Notes: generated by a model from the letters alone, not told the origin. A stretch of DNA of 40,719 nucleotides from Desulfobacterales bacterium (GCA_028277765.1 JANQFQ010000051.1:179849-220567), one strand, 5' to 3'. Counted from the stretch's first letter, positions 33,065 to 40,718 are shown. Translations and numbers: made by a program.

Positions 33065-34499
33065 ACTCTTTCCACCTTTTGTCGACTTTTGTCTTTACCT
33101 TTTCAGACATGGAGATCTCTTCCGGCCAGTCCCGTCCCATTCCTTCTTCCCGGGTCTTCCTTGTGGCATCAATGCCCATCTTTCCCCCGAAGTCAGCATA
33201 AGGCGCTGAATGATCAAGAGCGTCAAGCGGACCTTCTGACATGAGGATATCCCTTTTGGGATCAACATTATTCAGAAGCTTCCAGACTACTGTGCTGGAA
33301 TCCTTAAGATCCAGGTCTTTGTCAAAAACAGCGATAAACTTGGTAGACGACATCTGGCCTAGGCCCCAGAGGATGTTGATCACTTTTTTTGCCTGACCAG
33401 GAAACTTTTTATCAATGGAGACAAGGGCGCAGTTGTGAAACACACCTTCCATGGGGAGCTCCATGTCGACGATTTCCGGGACCAGCATCCTGATCAGGGG
33501 GAGAAATATCCTTTCCGTTGCTTTTGCCATATAACAGTCTTCCATGGGGGGTTTACCCACAATGGTGGCAGGATAAACCGCGTCTTTTCTGCAGCTAATA
33601 CATGTGACATGAAAAACCGGATAGGAATCCGCCGGAGAATAAAAACCAGTATGATCGCCAAAGGGGCCCTCTATCCTCTCCTCATCAGGATCAACATATC
33701 CTTCGATAATAAAATCAGATTCCGCTGGAACATATAAATCGACGGTTTTTGCTTTAACGATGTCAACCGGGCTTTTATTTAAAAAACCAGCCAGAACCAA
33801 TTCATCCACTTCAGGCGGCAAAGGAGCGGTCGCAGAATATGTTACAGCAGGAGCACCGCCAAGGGCGATAGCTACTTCCATTCTCTTCCCAGATTCTTTA
33901 TGCCTATCAAAATGGCCTGCGCCATCCTTATTGTACTGCCAGTGCATACCGGTTGTGGCCCGATCATACTTGTGCAGTCTGTACATGCCAATATTCTGGA
34001 TTCCGTTTTCAGGATCTTTTGTTACAACTATGGGAAGCGTAATAAAGGGGCCGCCGTCAAAGGGCCAGCAAGTGAGTATGGGAAGCAGGTCAAGAAGGCC
34101 GCTGTCATCGCCATGTACAATCTCCTGGCATGGCGCGCTTTTTACTTTTTTAGGGATAAAACCGGCGATCTCTTTTAAGGCAAACAGAGTTTTAATTTTA
34201 TCTTTAAAACTCTCAGGCGGTTTGATTTTTAAATGAGTTTCTATCCTGGCCGCGATCTCTTCAAAAGAGTCGCAATTGATCGCCATCTGCATCCTTTTGA
34301 AACTGCCGAAAGCGTTAATCAGAAGAGGAAACCCTGAACCTTTTACATGCTCAAACAAAAGGGCCGGCCCATTATCCTTGGATATCCTGTCCGCAATTTC
34401 CGTTATTTCAAGAACAGGATCGACTTCCGCTGAAATCCGTTTCAGCTCGCCAATAGATTCAAGCTCTTTAATAAACGCCTGTAGGTTTTTAAAAACCAT
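33054..34499 (-). CDS. mqnL: UbiD-family decarboxylase, likely MqnL
   Basis: This UbiD-family prenylated-FMN decarboxylase has 481 residues. It shows NIGMYRLHKYDRATTGMHWQ, the cofactor and metal site, and the family signature FIIEGYVDPDEERIEGPFGD followed by HTGFYSP, with the acid/base Glu277 and the downstream Asp. The cofactor is made by a UbiX-type protein that is not in the window. Coupled to mqnP and ahead of mqnE and mqnA, it most likely decarboxylates the prenylated dihydroxynaphthoate (MqnL role). Other UbiD substrates, such as aromatic acids in anaerobes, cannot be ruled out from sequence. The Shine-Dalgarno site is weak. Confidence 0.87.
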   Translation of the reverse strand: MVFKNLQAFIKELESIGELKRISAEVDPVLEITEIADRISKDNGPALLFEHVKGSGFPLLINAFGSFKRMQMAINCDSFEEIAARIETHLKIKPPESFKDKIKTLFALKEIAGFIPKKVKSAPCQEIVHGDDSGLLDLLPILTCWPFDGGPFITLPIVVTKDPENGIQNIGMYRLHKYDRATTGMHWQYNKDGAGHFDRHKESGKRMEVAIALGGAPAVTYSATAPLPPEVDELVLAGFLNKSPVDIVKAKTVDLYVPAESDFIIEGYVDPDEERIEGPFGDHTGFYSPADSYPVFHVTCISCRKDAVYPATIVGKPPMEDCYMAKATERIFLPLIRMLVPEIVDMELPMEGVFHNCALVSIDKKFPGQAKKVINILWGLGQMSSTKFIAVFDKDLDLKDSSTVVWKLLNNVDPKRDILMSEGPLDALDHSAPYADFGGKMGIDATRKTREEGMGRDWPEEISMSEKVKTKVDKRWKEYGF

Positions 34500-34539
34500 A
34501 ATAGAAACACCGATTCGATTGTTATAAAAACAATTTATG

Positions 34540-34800
34540 TTATTTAGTATGTTCTATATCATAAAGACAGATAATTTCTTTAGCATCTTTCAATCCAAGA
34601 CCTGTTTCAGTGCGGAATTGTTTTATGGCTTGAATTTTCTGCCCGTTTTGAATGTACTCTTTTACGATTTCAGACATGCCTGATTCATAGCCTTCTTTTG
34701 AATACTTATCCAGGAAGTTCTGCCTAGCAGTCCGATCTCTTTTTGTAATTTGTAAACCAATAAAAATAATGACGGTAAACATCAGAATAAGCCAATACAT
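34540..34800 (-). CDS. Membrane-anchored protein with L7/L12 C-terminal-like domain
   Basis: An 86-residue protein. Residues 2-18 (YWLILMFTVIIFIGLQI) form one membrane span. Residues of about 50-80 (NGQKIQAIKQFRTETGLGLK followed by DAKEIICLYD) resemble the C-terminal domain of ribosomal protein L7/L12 (K-x-AIK-x-R-x-x-TGLGLK-x-AK). The middle is a charged helix. AAGGAG nine bases before the ATG supports the start. It follows the NAD synthase-like gene by 16 bases on the same strand, so the two are co-transcribed. A function in translation is not implied; this small fold is reused as a protein-interaction module. Confidence 0.72.
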   Translation of the reverse strand: MYWLILMFTVIIFIGLQITKRDRTARQNFLDKYSKEGYESGMSEIVKEYIQNGQKIQAIKQFRTETGLGLKDAKEIICLYDIEHTK

Positions 34801-34816
34801 TATGTTGTCTCCTTAC

Positions 34817-35788
34817 CTAATCTACTAATCCTTCATCTCTTAATACCTGCCGCGACAAACCAGGAGGCGGTTCAGCTTTATGCCGAGTGTTTTTCTCGAT
34901 TCTACGGAGAAACATAATCGTCTGAACCTGTTCATCATCATAAGAATGTTTTTCCTTAAGTTTTTTTTCGTCCAAGTCAGAATGCTGTCCGGTGATAACC
35001 TCTTTGTCCAGGTTCTCTTTGAGACCCCATGCGATATTTCCTTCCTCTTCAGCATTCCCGTATGAAATGCTGATGTTATATCCCATGTTTTTGGCCCAAA
35101 ACGTAAGCTCATTTTCATCATTATGATCATCTCCACAAGCAAGAAGATCTGCTGATGGTGTTTTAAGTGCTATCTTTTTAAAAATATCTGCTTTGTAAGC
35201 ATTTGCAAAATAGAGTGCCAACTGCCTCACTTCCGCCTTAGTCAGCCCGTCAATAATATTGTTATCAACTGCGCCGTCGCCGAACTTGTCAAAATACCGG
35301 AGCAATCCATCCTCCTCAGCATTGCCAGTGCCAAAAATTCTTCCCCTGCCATTATCCACGGCCTTTGCAATAAATCCAGCCATGGGAGTTGTAAATCTCG
35401 ATTTTAACGAGGCATACGCATTGGACCATCCTTTTTTTTCAGCACTATCAGTGTTTTCATCATACCACTCAAGACCTGCTTTTTTGAACTGATCCTGGCA
35501 TTTTCCAATGAACATGTCATAAAGATCCGAAGCTTCTATATAAATCAGCTTGAATCCAAGTGCTTCCTGAAGTTCCTTGACATCATCATAATGTTTAGAA
35601 TCGCTTTTGATGTCCCTGAACAGGACAACGGTGTTTTCCGGGCTGAAAGCGCGGCATAAGACAGTGGTGACAACCGATGAATCAACCCCCCCGGAGCCGG
35701 CCACAAAAACACGCCTGCAGTTTTCACCCAGCTCCTTTGCTCTTTTTTCAAGCCTTTTGACGATTATTTCAGGTTCCACCTTGAACAT
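34817..35788 (-). CDS. nadE: NAD+ synthase-like PP-loop protein
   Basis: A 323-residue N-type ATP pyrophosphatase. The PP-loop is SGGVDSS at 32-38. FGTGNAEEDGLLRYFDKFGD and GAVDNNIIDGLTKAEVRQLA match NadE's deamido-NAD site, and KTPSADLLACGDDHNDENEL matches its C-terminal ATP/NaAD segment. The family joins deamido-NAD and ammonia to NAD, with no glutaminase domain here. It is longer than the usual roughly 275 residues, with an insertion around 100-135 and a C-terminal extension, so a divergent NadE is likely. AAGGAG precedes the ATG. The adjacent HTH-like gene upstream could be its regulator (inference). Confidence 0.75.
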   Translation of the reverse strand: MFKVEPEIIVKRLEKRAKELGENCRRVFVAGSGGVDSSVVTTVLCRAFSPENTVVLFRDIKSDSKHYDDVKELQEALGFKLIYIEASDLYDMFIGKCQDQFKKAGLEWYDENTDSAEKKGWSNAYASLKSRFTTPMAGFIAKAVDNGRGRIFGTGNAEEDGLLRYFDKFGDGAVDNNIIDGLTKAEVRQLALYFANAYKADIFKKIALKTPSADLLACGDDHNDENELTFWAKNMGYNISISYGNAEEEGNIAWGLKENLDKEVITGQHSDLDEKKLKEKHSYDDEQVQTIMFLRRIEKNTRHKAEPPPGLSRQVLRDEGLVD

Positions 35789-35860
35789 AGTTGACTCCTT
35801 TAATGTAATAAAAATATACTTTCACATAATGTATTTGAGCTGTCAAATATTAGGTTACTA

Positions 35861-36781
35861 TTATTCAACTGGTTTTATATTCAGTATATCGCCTTTTTCC
35901 TGAATGTTGTTGCTGATATATTCCAGGATATCTGTGCCATGGATATCTTTCGTTAATTCTTCTGGAGTCAGTTGCCCGATATTCTCTTTTGTTGGATCGT
36001 CTTGTTTAATTTTTTTCAGGACAAATCTGCTTGCACTGGGTATGCCGTTCAATGAAAGGGCAGATAAAATGCCATACAGGAAAAATCGGTCCGGTTCAGG
36101 CCAGAAAGACGGTTTAAATACATTAAGGGTGACTATTTCCGGCAGCATCCCTTTAACGCACTCATAAAGGAAAAAGAGTTTGTTTTTTATATTAAAGATC
36201 CAGCCCTCATAAATCCACCAGTCTTCTTTTTTTAAATTCTTCATAGGAGAAATCATTATTCTACAATTCATCAGACCCCGATCCTTATCAAGATCATAAA
36301 TTTCGATCAGATTTCTGCGTATCATACCAGCCTCTTTTTCACTCCCTTTCCAGAAATGATACATATGATAAAAACCTTTTAAATAGATATAATCATTTTT
36401 TATGGTTTCAATCTGCATGGCTTTCAATGTCTGGCCAAGAAGGGCTTTCTGTTCGGTCCTTTGTCCCAAAAAACTGTTGTAGAGGGATACGATGTCCTCA
36501 GCGGTATAACGTACATCATTACTGCCAATGGTATTTTCATAAATTTCCAGAACTTTTTCTGAAAATTCTTCTTTAGGTTGAATCATGTCTGATTCATTCA
36601 TTCCAGCTGCTTTAAAATACTTCTTCAGTGTCGTTATATAAGGCGAAGGCTTTTCTTCCCTGAGCCATTTATCAACCGTCCTTGGATTGATCTCTGTCCG
36701 CATGAATTTTTCACCAAATATCGCTTCAAGTGTCCTGACCTTTGCCTTAAGCTCCGGCACAAAAAATTTCTGTTTTTTCAT
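35861..36781 (-). CDS. Unrecognised protein with possible N-terminal helix-turn-helix
   Basis: I do not recognise this 306-residue family. The first 60 residues read like a degenerate Cro/XRE helix-turn-helix: AIFGEKFMRTEINPRTVDKW followed by LREEKPSPYITTLKKYFKAA, where the TVDKWL segment sits in the recognition-helix position. The remaining 240 residues are an aromatic-rich, mixed helix and strand domain (YIYLKGFYHMYHFWKG, WWIYEGWIFNIKNKLFFLYE) that could be a ligand-binding or catalytic part. AAGGA precedes the ATG. It is upstream of the NAD synthase-like gene (72-base gap, same strand) and divergent from the membrane module at 37125. A transcription regulator of one neighbour is possible but unproven. 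Confidence 0.75.
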   Translation of the reverse strand: MKKQKFFVPELKAKVRTLEAIFGEKFMRTEINPRTVDKWLREEKPSPYITTLKKYFKAAGMNESDMIQPKEEFSEKVLEIYENTIGSNDVRYTAEDIVSLYNSFLGQRTEQKALLGQTLKAMQIETIKNDYIYLKGFYHMYHFWKGSEKEAGMIRRNLIEIYDLDKDRGLMNCRIMISPMKNLKKEDWWIYEGWIFNIKNKLFFLYECVKGMLPEIVTLNVFKPSFWPEPDRFFLYGILSALSLNGIPSASRFVLKKIKQDDPTKENIGQLTPEELTKDIHGTDILEYISNNIQEKGDILNIKPVE

Positions 36782-36812
36782 AGTATTTATCCTTAATGCG
36801 TTAAAGAATCAT

Positions 36813-36963
36813 TAGCCACGAATTGCACGAATTGGCACCAATATTTTTCTTTTCAACCCAAAATCAGACTAAATACAGTTCTCAGATTTGATATCTAAGT
36901 TTTTATTTTGACCTTCAGTGTTTTTTTCTTCGTGTTATTAGTGTCATTCGTGACTGATATCTG
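36813..36963. repeat. Imperfect inverted CACGAAT repeats
   Basis: The 343-base divergent gap between the HTH-like gene and the membrane module (36782-37124) holds two 9-base-period arms: GCCACGAATTGCACGAATTG (about 36815-36834) and, inverted, a CTTCGTGTTATTAGTGTCAT tract running to GACTGATATC (about 36928-36960). They belong with the CACGAAG and TTCGTGGCA tracts elsewhere in the window. No gene lies here; the promoter of 37125 is at its right end. Confidence 0.6.
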
Positions 36964-37072
36964 TTTTTAACACGCTTTAAAAACTTTTACAAACTTTTAC
37001 ATAGCAGTCCGGAAAATTCTACGGAATATCGCGTAAGCAGCTATAACCCTTTGATTTTATTGCCTATTATGC

Positions 37073-37101
37073 TTGACAAAAGGCCTCTTTTGCGATTTAA
37101 T
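37073..37101 (+). promoter_or_regulatory. Sigma-70 promoter of the two-gene membrane module
   Basis: TTGACA (37073-37078), a 17-base spacer and TTTAAT (37096-37101) lie just upstream of a consensus AAGGAGG (37112-37118) and the ATG at 37125. This predicts a very short untranslated leader. AAAAGGCCTCTTTT within the spacer is nearly palindromic and could be an operator. Confidence 0.6.
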
Positions 37102-37124
37102 TAAGTCAGACAAGGAGGAAAAAC

Positions 37125-38357
37125 ATGAATGAAATCCCGGGAAAACACACCCCTCTGACACTTAAGGAGCATATCAACAAAAAGCTCCATTACTGGTTTG
37201 TACAGTATAATCCGCTTTATTTTTTCAGTGCCTTGTGCGTTGTTTTTGGTGTTTGTCTTGTTTCATATGGTCTTCGGGAGATGGACTGGGTCAAAGGTGA
37301 AATTCTGCTTACCTTTTCTATTGAAGCATATGAGATACTTCTTATTACAGGTGCTGCCATACTGTTTCAAAAAGCGGCGAATAGGCGCGCTAGTGTTATT
37401 CTCGGCATCATCGCCATCTGTTTTCTTTTTGACGTCACCTTTCAAACAGAAATTATCGCCTCTTTTCACGGGATAGGTATCATCGCTTCTGCCATCTGGA
37501 TACTGTTCGCTTTAATGAAATTGCTGTACTTGCTCTGGGCATTTCAACTCAGTGTAAACATCTCCTCTTTCATTCTTACACTAACAGCATTATGCAGTGT
37601 TGCTGCAGTACCCCATTTGCTGGAAATTCCAGGGATAAACAAGGCATTTATCCACCTTTGCGCAACATGGATCGGCGCGGGTATATTCTGTATCATCCTT
37701 TGTTTCAGGCCTACGATAAAATGTGGTTTAAAATTAAATGCGTGGGGGAAGACAGTATTGCGCCGGGCTTCGATTAGTGCATTCCTTATATGGTCAGGTA
37801 TGTATTTCTATCATCTCAGCATGTGGGTAAGCATGTTTGATATCAGTCTAACATATGCACATGCGGTCCCTTTTATTATGATTCCAGTCTGCATGTTTAA
37901 AAGAGAAACCTCTGTATGGGGCGTATGTGCCGCATCCATGCTGTTGTCATGTTTAAATCCAACCACTGTGTGCCTTACAGCTTCTTCAATCAGTATCATT
38001 CTCGTACTTAACGCACTGCGCATGAAGAAAAACAGTCTATATACTGTTGCAGTTGTGAGTGTCTATTTTGCCTGTATTTTTTTTGGATGGGAGGGAGGCG
38101 CCTTACCTGAACAGGTAATGGTTTTAGATGTTATAACCGCATCCATATTATTGGTAATGGGATGGAGACTAAAACTTAAATCAGCATACGCAGTCCTCAT
38201 TATCGGCCTTGTGTATAAATTCAGGCAGTATATACCTGAAAACGCACTTGAATGGGGGACGTTTTTAATCATCATTGGAATCATCTCCCTTCTGTCCGGC
38301 CTGGCAATTAACCTGCGGCTGAAGGACGCGCCAATATCAGCTAAACAGCAAATTTAG
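37125..38357 (+). CDS. Polytopic membrane protein of unknown family
   Basis: I do not recognise this 410-residue protein. About 12 hydrophobic segments fill it after a cytoplasmic N-terminus of about 30 residues (GKHTPLTLKEHINKKLHYWF). Loops are short. Charged residues are few, for example REMDWVKGE at about 51-59. It has strong expression signals (promoter and consensus Shine-Dalgarno site). The next gene begins ten bases later with its own AGGAG, so the two form an operon. A transporter, an enzyme handling lipid-linked substrates, or a scaffold for its partner are all open. No conserved catalytic motif is evident by eye. Confidence 0.8.
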   Translation: MNEIPGKHTPLTLKEHINKKLHYWFVQYNPLYFFSALCVVFGVCLVSYGLREMDWVKGEILLTFSIEAYEILLITGAAILFQKAANRRASVILGIIAICFLFDVTFQTEIIASFHGIGIIASAIWILFALMKLLYLLWAFQLSVNISSFILTLTALCSVAAVPHLLEIPGINKAFIHLCATWIGAGIFCIILCFRPTIKCGLKLNAWGKTVLRRASISAFLIWSGMYFYHLSMWVSMFDISLTYAHAVPFIMIPVCMFKRETSVWGVCAASMLLSCLNPTTVCLTASSISIILVLNALRMKKNSLYTVAVVSVYFACIFFGWEGGALPEQVMVLDVITASILLVMGWRLKLKSAYAVLIIGLVYKFRQYIPENALEWGTFLIIIGIISLLSGLAINLRLKDAPISAKQQI

Positions 38358-38367
38358 GAGCAAAACC

Positions 38368-38973
38368 ATGAGAGTATATAGAATCAAGATTAAACGTTTA
38401 ATCAAACACACTGTTTTAACAATCATGATCGTATATGTCCCCTTGGCAATAGCTGCGTTCACGACAAACCTTTTCTCAAAACCGGACAAGTATGCAGCCA
38501 TTCTTCTGTCTGCTCACGCGATAACCGATCATGATCACTGGGCGCCTGTGTGTGCATATCTGGGGAGCTATCCAGCCTGGACCCTCTATTTTAATTCAAA
38601 AGGCCTGAAAACAGATTATATTTTCAGTGCCACAAAAAATGATTTTAAACAGGTATTGCTTGATGAAAAATATCAAAGCATCGTCCTTGTGGGCCATGGC
38701 AGTTACAACTCCTGGCGCGCCACAGACGATACTGTTTCAAATCACGATATTAAAATGATGAAGGGAAAGTTCAAAAAGAAGTCCGGTGAATGGTTTCAGC
38801 TGTCATGCCCGGAAAAAGATTACTCGCCAGTTCACCTTGGTGAACTGGTTATGAAAAGCGGTAAGTCTTACCGCTATATAGGCGATGCTGCATATGCCTT
38901 TGATTTTATCTTAGACGCTTTGACTGCTTTCCGGCATATAAAGGCTGAAACTGAGGAGATAATGGCAGGATAA
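38368..38973 (+). CDS. Membrane-anchored protein with a possible caspase-like (clan CD) domain
   Basis: A 201-residue protein. One membrane span at about residues 12-33 (LIKHTVLTIMIVYVPLAIAA) is followed by an external or periplasmic domain of about 165 residues. A hydrophobic strand ending in His-Gly (SIVLVGHGSYNSW, H110-G111) is followed, 37 residues on, by a second hydrophobic strand ending in Ser-Cys (EWFQLSCPEKDY, C147). This is the arrangement of the catalytic His and Cys in clan CD peptidases (caspases, CHAT, legumain). The match is a motif only; the family is not recognised and activity is unproven. It is the second gene of an operon with the polytopic protein. The IS110 element begins about 20 bases after its stop. 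Confidence 0.6.
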   Translation: MRVYRIKIKRLIKHTVLTIMIVYVPLAIAAFTTNLFSKPDKYAAILLSAHAITDHDHWAPVCAYLGSYPAWTLYFNSKGLKTDYIFSATKNDFKQVLLDEKYQSIVLVGHGSYNSWRATDDTVSNHDIKMMKGKFKKKSGEWFQLSCPEKDYSPVHLGELVMKSGKSYRYIGDAAYAFDFILDALTAFRHIKAETEEIMAG

Positions 38974-39075
38974 AATCGTTTTCACCACGAAGTTAATCCG
39001 GTGAAAGTCAAGCAATAATTTTTAATGCTTTTAACTTTCTCCACAATTTGTTCTTTGAAAATTCGATAAAAACAC

Positions 39076-40479
39076 CTATAAATCTGAGATTATATCTGAT
39101 ATAATGTCTCCGATTGGAACGGGTGACGAGATCCCGCACTTAGTGTCTTCGATTACACTTTGGGACCGTTCTCGTTCCAATCTCTTTTTTTGTTGACGTC
39201 TGGATACAGGTGCCTTTGCATCGTAATCCTGAAAACGCCGATCCTTTGATTTCTTTCTGCCTGAAGTTATATCCGGCAGCGAGCGGTGCCTGTTGGCCGC
39301 ATCAATTGCGGGATCAAAAGCCGTATTGTTTTTAAGCATTCCATATATAATTCTTACAATTTTGTGCATGCAAACACCTATGGCAGCCATTTTATGTTTC
39401 CCCTGCTGCAAGTGGTATTGATAGACAGACTTGATCAGCGGGTTGTGCTCAATGGCTGACAAGGCAACAGTATAAAGGATTTTGCGCGGATTTTTGCGGC
39501 CCTTTTTACTCATTTTAATCGCTCCGCTGCCATCTCCACTGATTTTATAAACCGGATGGAGCCCCCAAAAGGAGGCCAGCTTTTTAGGGGATTTAAAACG
39601 AGCAATATTTTGGATTTCAAGATACAGACCTACAGAAGATAAGTCACCGATTCCTATGAATGTTTTGAGAAGATCAACCTCTGGGACATGGCACTGGGCG
39701 TTCATCAAATCGGTCTGCTTAGATATGGTTTTTTTAAGGTTCAGGATCTGTTCAGCCGTTGCAGTGATCAGTTGAGCGGTAACAGGATCGGTTGATGAAG
39801 CCACTGAACGTTTAGCGCTGTCGATCAACTCTTTAGCCTTATCCAGTGACACATAGGGTATTTTAGCCACGGTGTTAACACGGGCTTTTTTCAGATTGTC
39901 TGCGGTAGGATATTTCAGCAGCAGTTTTAAGATCCAGGCTGGCATTCCATCCCGGCAGAAGCTTAAAAGCTCGGGATTAGCAGTGTACAGAAGGCTGTTG
40001 AGCTGATTTACAAGCTGGGAGCTTTGTTTGGTAAGCATCTGTATAAAACCCCACTGTTTTCTCAAGCTGGCCAGGTGATCCTGCTGCTGATAGACTACTT
40101 TTTCAGGGTGTGCAACCATATACTCGGCTACGTTCTGGGCACTGATCTTATCGGTTTTGTTTCGTTTCAGGTCGGCTTTTCCGTTATGCACAACAGCCAA
40201 AGGGTTTAAGCGTGCAGTCTGGATATTTAATGATGCCTGGAAACTGATAAGGGTACTGTACCAGTTGTTTTCATAGCCGCCGGTGCTTTCTACGGCCGCA
40301 TACAAGGCCGCTTTTGGGTAATCGTTTAAAAAACGACTGAGGATCTCATAAAGGTGACCATGACCTTCAAAAGTATCATCGAGTTGAAAGTTCTTGACTA
40401 CAGGTTGCTTTTGCTGATTGACAATCACAAAATCTGCGTAACCTTTACTGACGTCAATACCTAAATAAAATGATTTCAT
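39076..40479 (-). CDS. IS110-family transposase (recombinase)
   Basis: A 467-residue bridge-RNA-type recombinase. The N-terminal DEDD RuvC-like domain has GIDVSK (D9), YAAVESTGGYE (E64) and LKRNKTDKISAQNVAEYM (D110). The usual fourth acidic residue, three positions after D110, is Ser113. The C-terminal Transposase_20 domain has LLKTFIGIGDLSSVGLYLEI followed by RFKSPKKLASFWGL and KISGDGSGAIKMSKKGRKNP. A basic tail of about 70 residues (RRFQDYDAKAPVSRRQQKKR) ends in IGDIISDIISDL. ATG 40479 with a consensus AAGGAGG upstream is the start. The frame stays open to 40674, but that part is the predicted bridge RNA. Confidence 0.93.
   Translation of the reverse strand: MKSFYLGIDVSKGYADFVIVNQQKQPVVKNFQLDDTFEGHGHLYEILSRFLNDYPKAALYAAVESTGGYENNWYSTLISFQASLNIQTARLNPLAVVHNGKADLKRNKTDKISAQNVAEYMVAHPEKVVYQQQDHLASLRKQWGFIQMLTKQSSQLVNQLNSLLYTANPELLSFCRDGMPAWILKLLLKYPTADNLKKARVNTVAKIPYVSLDKAKELIDSAKRSVASSTDPVTAQLITATAEQILNLKKTISKQTDLMNAQCHVPEVDLLKTFIGIGDLSSVGLYLEIQNIARFKSPKKLASFWGLHPVYKISGDGSGAIKMSKKGRKNPRKILYTVALSAIEHNPLIKSVYQYHLQQGKHKMAAIGVCMHKIVRIIYGMLKNNTAFDPAIDAANRHRSLPDITSGRKKSKDRRFQDYDAKAPVSRRQQKKRLERERSQSVIEDTKCGISSPVPIGDIISDIISDL
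39112..39191 (+). other. Long hairpin with T-run inside the 3' end of the transposase gene
   Basis: GATTGGAACG (39112-39121) pairs perfectly with CGTTCCAATC (39173-39182). Nested inside are CCC/GGG and AGTGT-CTTCGATT-ACACT. On the plus strand a T-run (TCTTTTTTT) follows, so it is terminator-like for transcripts entering the element from the plus-strand genes. On the minus strand it lies in the region encoding the C-terminal tail of the transposase. Confidence 0.6.
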
Positions 40480-40493
40480 TGTTAAACCTCCTT

Positions 40494-40667
40494 TATTCGG
40501 TTTAGGAGAATGCCAGGTATCATCATCCTTGTAATTATCCGGTGTCGAGCACCAGGTTAATCCCCGACTTAAGCCTGGCGGAAAGGAAGTAACTTCGTGA
40601 CGGGCTCGTAGCCCAGGACACGATCCTTCTCTTTCCAACCAATTTAGTGTTTTTACCGAATTAAAGA
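40494..40667 (-). ncRNA. Predicted IS110 bridge RNA
   Basis: Bridge RNAs of IS110 elements lie in the non-coding end beside the transposase and have a target-binding and a donor-binding loop. Here, in minus-strand order, a first stem (40636-40631 with 40585-40580, GGAAAG/CTTTCC) encloses TCGTGTCCT (40623-40615), a hairpin GGGCT-ACG-AGCCC (40614-40602) and CACGAAGTTA (40599-40590). A second stem (CCAGG/CCTGG, 40578-40574 with 40556-40552) encloses CTTAAGTC and GGATTAAC (40563-40556). The first loop spells the target TCGTGTC-CT-TCGTG, and the observed right flank is CT-TCGTGGTG. GGATTAAC is identical to the right end of the element. Exact 5' and 3' ends are guesses. Confidence 0.72.
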
Positions 40668-40693
40668 AAGCCATTGTATTAATAATGTTTTGC

Positions 40694-40718
40694 GGTGCAG
40701 GGGGACACCCCCCGCACC
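40694..40718. other. GC-rich hairpin at the window edge
   Basis: GGTGC-A-GGGGG (40694-40704) pairs with CCCCC-C-GCACC (40708-40718) around an ACA loop, with one A/C mismatch. Its base composition differs from the AT-rich surroundings. It could be near the left boundary of the IS110 element or belong to the next gene; the window ends here. Confidence 0.5.

Noticed and set aside
40480..40674. N-terminal extension of the transposase by 65 codons
   Set aside because: The consensus AAGGAGG and the family start MKSFYLGIDVSK place the start at 40479. The upstream stretch forms the predicted bridge RNA.
40694..40718. Left end of the IS110 element at the GC-rich hairpin
   Set aside because: The flank does not show the TCGTGTC-CT left target predicted by the bridge RNA, so the boundary cannot be set here.
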